Assembly (NCBI GenBank): GCA_964385635.1
Contig: CAYLPU010000072.1
Location: 1-26,057 of the forward strand
Source of the DNA: CAYLPU01 sp964385635
Lineage (GTDB): Bacteria; Chloroflexota; Anaerolineae; B4-G1
Length of the DNA stretch: 26,057 nt
Reading direction: 5' to 3'
The notes under the pieces are model-generated. The model saw only the letters and a list, made by a program, of their open reading frames with translations, ran no database searches and was not told the origin of the DNA. The position numbers were made by a program, and so were the translations under genes. This document shows positions 23,851-26,057 of the stretch, piece after piece (the first letter of the stretch is position 1; every line of letters begins with the position of its first letter).

Positions 23851-23878
23851 ATTATAGGGGAAGTGGGGAGATATGCAA
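23851..23878 (-). promoter_or_regulatory. Candidate leaderless promoter of the NatAB-like operon
   Basis: On the minus strand TATAAT (23856-23851) ends eight bases before the GTG start at 23843. TTGCAT (23878-23873) is a weak -35 at a 16-base spacing. There is no convincing Shine-Dalgarno between the box and the GTG. Confidence 0.5.
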
Positions 23879-23897
23879 GCGGCTATCTCCAGGAGAT

Positions 23898-23913
23898 GGT
23901 TTCACGTGAAACG
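23898..23913. other. parS: parS site 1 (ParB binding site)
   Basis: GGTTTCACGTGAAACG has the full 14-base palindrome GTTTCACGTGAAAC of the bacterial parS consensus TGTTTCACGTGAAACA; only the two outermost bases differ. ParB loads here for chromosome segregation; such sites cluster near the origin. Confidence 0.88.
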
Positions 23914-23987
23914 TCTAGGAGGGGCTGGCCCAGGCAGCGCCTCAGCACTCCGGGCGGAAAATCATCCCAGATGTATTATTATGTCGA

Positions 23988-24003
23988 GTTTTCACGTGAA
24001 ACA
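23988..24003. other. parS: parS site 2 (ParB binding site)
   Basis: GTTTTCACGTGAAACA matches the parS consensus at 14 of 16 positions, with the core TTTCACGTGAAA intact. Its centre is 90 bp from that of site 1. Confidence 0.82.
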
Positions 24004-24018
24004 CTGCACTGACAATAA

Positions 24019-24335
24019 AGGCCCCTGCAGGCACGGGTGCTTGGGCCGGGGGGTTACGACGCCATTGCTGTCGAAGGTAAGCGTTCACCTGCCCTCTGGC
24101 CGTGTGTTGAAACACCCGGCTGATACCAGGAAACCCGTTGAAACGGGTTATTTTGACCTGTTTTTGAGTGTGTTTCAACGCACTTTGATTAGCAGACGAT
24201 GAATTCATTCATCGGGCTGGATGGGGCCTGAACGCTTGCGCCGAAGGTAAGCGGCTCATCGTGGTCAAGCAGGCTCGTGGGTATCGCCCTGGATATGCGG
24301 AGATGCTGGCCGAGCCTGACTGGGCGCAGGCATAG
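24019..24335 (+). pseudogene. Possible gene remnant split by a repeat element
   Basis: One frame from about 24019 ends GGYDAIAVEGKR, and another frame from 24240 reads AEGKRLIVVKQARGYRPGYA and goes on MLAEPDWAQA to TAG 24333-24335. The shared EGKR comes from the direct repeat CGAAGGTAAGCG (24072-24083 and 24242-24253). Joined across it, the two halves give a plausible protein end. No start codon or family is recognised. Low certainty. Confidence 0.3.
24081..24253. repeat. Short inverted-repeat element with internal hairpins
   Basis: Ends GCGTTCA (24081-24087) and TGAACGC (24229-24235) are inverted. Inside are three hairpins: GTGTT/AACAC (24104-24115), AACCCGTT/AACGGGTT (24132-24149) and GATGAAT/ATTCATC (about 24198-24213). 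The direct repeat CGAAGGTAAGCG flanks or overlaps it on each side. A non-autonomous element is the simplest reading. Confidence 0.5.
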
Positions 24336-24358
24336 GCGAGTCTTTCGGCAGGGTGTTC

Positions 24359-24781
24359 TTACTCTCGGTCGTAGGAGGTCATCGCCTCTGCGTCTACTGA
24401 CGATCCTCCCACCACCGTAAAGTGGCGCTGCATCGGCGCGGTCAACGAGGGTGGGAGACCGTTCCAGCCACTGGGCCGCTGCCGCCCGCCCGGCGGTGTG
24501 ACCACGACCACCGGTGGTGTCAACGGATGCGGATATACCCCCTGCGGCGTGGGTGGCCGCGCTCGTTGCTCGTCGCGGCGGCGGCTGACGGCAACCACGA
24601 GCAGGCTGGTGGGGATGGCTGCTCCCACGCCGCACACCGCGCCCGCCCGCACCGCCAGCGCCTCATCGCTCAGGCGATTGCCGACAACCACCGCCAGCGT
24701 CATGGCAAAGACCATCACTACCAGCCCGGCGAAAATCTTCAAGCGTCTCCAGCCACCGTTGCGATACTGTCTCTTGTCCAT
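24359..24781 (-). CDS. Small membrane protein of unknown function
   Basis: 140 aa from ATG 24781, which follows AGAGGAGAAG. It has two membrane helices: one near residues 17-34 (FAGLVVMVFAMTLAVVVG) and one near 44-66 (AGAVCGVGAAIPTSLLVVAV). A basic stretch and a Pro/Gly-rich cytoplasmic or periplasmic tail follow, ending FTVVGGSSVDAEAMTSYDRE. The family is not named with certainty; similar two-helix proteins accompany FtsK-like translocase genes in related bacteria as far as I recall, and an FtsK-type pseudogene lies directly upstream on the same strand. The frame itself is intact. Confidence 0.6.
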   Translation of the reverse strand: MDKRQYRNGGWRRLKIFAGLVVMVFAMTLAVVVGNRLSDEALAVRAGAVCGVGAAIPTSLLVVAVSRRRDEQRARPPTPQGVYPHPLTPPVVVVTPPGGRQRPSGWNGLPPSLTAPMQRHFTVVGGSSVDAEAMTSYDRE

Positions 24782-24813
24782 GCCTACGCTTCTCCTCTGC
24801 ATACCTCAGTCAA

Positions 24814-24848
24814 CCGTGTCAACGGATGCAGCCCGTGTCAACGGATGC
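24814..24848. repeat. Tandem 16-mer, period 19
   Basis: CCGTGTCAACGGATGC occurs at 24814-24829 and 24833-24848; the inner 14 bases recur at 24517-24530 inside the membrane-protein gene. On the minus strand each copy carries TTGACA, so they may supply -35 boxes or be small direct-repeat binding sites. Confidence 0.55.
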
Positions 24849-24902
24849 GGCCAGGGGAGGGAAACCTGGCGAGAAGAAGCCAGAGAGGGATGAGCGAACA
24901 GA

Positions 24903-25522
24903 ACCTCGCCCCAGCAGCCGCTCGGCCCCTGTCCCGCTCTAGCCGGTGGCCGTGCGTGCATCCTCGATACTGGTCACTCGCCCCACTAGCCGCACCGAAA
25001 AGTTCGCCTTGACCAGTGGGCCCAGCACAGCCGCCGTGGGCTTCTGGGTGGCTGCGATGATGTGAATACCGGCCTCGCACCCGCGCTGCGTGAGTTGGGG
25101 CGACGCATCCCTGGCAAGCCGTCTCGCCGAAACACCGTCATTCGCGGGATGCGTCGCCCCTACGAGTTGGCGGTAGAGGGGTAGGAGGCGGACGGGTTGG
25201 GAGTCATCGCGTGGTACCTCGACGGCTACAGCAGCCCCGCGCCGGGACACTCGGCATGAGGGTGCGTCGAGTGCAGCTGCCAGTTCCTCGCTCAGGTTCT
25301 TGATCCTGGAGATATTCGCTCCCACGGCCGGCAACACCTGGAAGCGCACCCAGCGAGGTGTTGCCGTGCCGCCGGTAACTCGTGCTGGCACCTTATGCAA
25401 CGTCAGCACTGCTTCGATCCTATTCTGCCTGAAACTCCAACTTCTTGCGCATCCCCGCTGCCCCCATCCAACCTGCTGCTCAAGGCGTGGATTGCCTGCT
25501 GAAGTCTGCCCTGAGCGAGCAC
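24903..25522 (-). pseudogene. FtsK/SpoIIIE-type DNA translocase, heavily degraded
   Basis: The recognisable parts, in order, are DGGSGDAQE, LEFQA, NRIEAVLTLHKVPARVTGG, then a beta-rich segment ending RLLPLYRQL, and finally LTQRGCEAGIHIIAATQKP and ANFSVRLVGRVTS of the motor. Lesions: single extra bases at about 25441 and 25425, loss of the whole Walker A/Walker B core between RLLPLYRQL and LTQRG with a 64-bp hairpin in its place, and a TAG at 24939-24941 in front of SGTGAERLLGRG. A functional gene would have pumped DNA using ATP. The intact two-helix membrane gene downstream was probably its neighbour. Confidence 0.8.
25097..25160. repeat. 64-bp hairpin element inside the FtsK pseudogene
   Basis: GGGGCGACGCATCCC (25097-25111) and GGGATGCGTCGCCCC (25146-25160) are perfect 15-bp inverted repeats. 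GAGTTG occurs on both sides (25092-25097 and 25164-25169), compatible with a target duplication. It lies exactly where the translocase's ATPase core is missing. Confidence 0.75.
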
Positions 25523-25541
25523 AAGAACCGCTATTTGTGAA

Positions 25542-25557
25542 TAGAACAAATGTTCTA
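25542..25557. promoter_or_regulatory. LexA-type SOS box
   Basis: TAGAACAAATGTTCTA is a 16-base palindrome (two-base centre) with the GAAC-N4-GTTC core of the Gram-positive/Actinobacterial type LexA box. It lies just downstream of the minus-strand promoter at 25568-25596, where bound LexA would block transcription towards the FtsK-type gene. Confidence 0.6.
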
Positions 25558-25567
25558 CTCTGGACAT

Positions 25568-25596
25568 ATAATACCAGAATACGTGTACGGTGTCAA
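25568..25596 (-). promoter_or_regulatory. Sigma70-type promoter of the FtsK-type pseudogene
   Basis: On the minus strand TTGACA (25596-25591), 17 bases and TATTAT (25573-25568). The promoter is intact although the gene it served is not. From 25597 to 25800 I see no convincing gene. Confidence 0.75.
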
Positions 25597-25800
25597 GCGG
25601 CACCAGCCTCGATCAGCGATGAAGAATACGCGGGCTGATGATGGGGCGCTAAGGTGAGATGGGGGATGAGGAAAGGGGGTGATCGAGGCCGAGGCGTACG
25701 GGATTATGTCCGGCGGAGAGCATATCGAGCCAACTGGATGGGCAGGTGTAGATTCAGTTGTGGGGGGTAGGCAGGGCACTGGAACACAGAGGGGGAGAGG

Positions 25801-26057
25801 TTATGGTGGCTCGAAGCGAATCTGGATGCGCACAGAGAGCACGTGGTGGAGTTGTTCGTCCGTGAGGTGGAAGTTGCGCCAGGCCTCTAACAAGCGAAAG
25901 GCCACCGGCGAACAGGCCATCCAACAGCAGACAGATGGGCAAAGGATTCGATGAGCGCCAGTTGTTCTTGCTTGTGTCGATCCAACGCCGGAGCTGGGGC
26001 AGAGGGTAGGGCAATCGCATTTATCCCATTCGCTCGGCCTGGATCGCCAGATCCAGG
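25801..26057 (-). pseudogene. Possible remnant of an unrecognised gene at the window edge
   Basis: The last frame reads AFRLLEAWRNFHLTDEQLHH and then VLSVRIQIRFEPP to TAA (25803-25801). A neighbouring frame carries DRHKQEQLALIESFAHLSAV before it. Both look like real protein, in different frames, so a frameshifted gene coming in from beyond 26057 is likely. No family is recognised. Confidence 0.3.

Noticed and set aside
24132..24149. AACCCGTT-GA-AACGGGTT as an intrinsic terminator
   Set aside because: No following T-run of useful length and no gene ending at it; treated as part of the repeat element.
25555..25779. Minus-strand 74-codon frame spanning the promoter near 25580
   Set aside because: It runs across a good promoter and LexA-type box and shows low-complexity Pro/Ser content; unlikely to be coding.

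Overview
The window looks like a chromosomal, origin-proximal stretch of a bacterium with mixed codon and gene content, most likely a Chloroflexota (Anaerolineae-like) genome. That assignment is inference. It rests on the style of the lipoproteins and ABC-2 transporters, a 7TM-histidine-kinase fragment, an FtsK-type translocase remnant of a kind I associate with that phylum, and many short inverted-repeat elements. dnaN and two near-consensus parS sites lie within about 7 kb of each other. No dnaA gene, DnaA-box cluster, rRNA, tRNA or CRISPR array was seen.

Layout. (1) 94-8567, plus strand: an envelope locus with two beta-lactamase-family serine hydrolases, a TAP-like alpha/beta hydrolase, an ABC ATPase and two paralogous ABC-2 permeases. 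Much of it is damaged: the second serine hydrolase lacks its N-terminal part, the alpha/beta hydrolase has a one-base frameshift, the ATPase has ACG where ATG is expected and its C-terminus is interrupted by a 192-bp inverted-repeat element with a target duplication, and the first permease is frameshifted. Only the first hydrolase and the last permease are full-length reading frames. (2) 8749-14001, plus strand: a compact run of a membrane-anchored flavodoxin-like protein, a CDP-alcohol phosphatidyltransferase, PPK2, a YtcJ-like amidohydrolase, endonuclease IV, a methyltransferase and a thioredoxin remnant. (3) 14100-15507, plus strand: a HicA-HicB-SecB-like cassette with its own promoter/operator, matching the toxin-antitoxin-chaperone (TAC) pattern.

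(4) 15568-15705 is an inverted-repeat element between convergent genes. (5) 15709-20896, minus strand: an operon-like run reading abiEi, a decapitated abiEii remnant, a methyltransferase with a C-terminal zinc-ribbon/Trm112-like tail, a 141-aa unknown, dnaN, a 35-codon sensor-kinase remnant and a membrane metallophosphoesterase. A sigma70-like promoter with a palindrome over the expected start site precedes abiEi, and dnaN has a candidate promoter of its own. (6) 20897-23843, minus strand: a 212-aa membrane protein with beta-like repeats, then a NatA/NatB-like ABC exporter. (7) 23844-26057: two parS sites exactly 90 bp apart, then a gene graveyard holding a small membrane protein, an FtsK/SpoIIIE-like pseudogene that has lost its Walker A region, a GAAC-N4-GTTC (LexA-type) box beside a promoter, and short gene remnants.

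The strongest leads are the HicAB-SecB cassette, the reconstructable element insertion in the ABC ATPase, the parS pair, and the AbiE locus that kept its antitoxin but lost the toxin's catalytic half. Some frameshifts could be assembly errors; the element insertion and the domain-level deletions are hard to explain that way.
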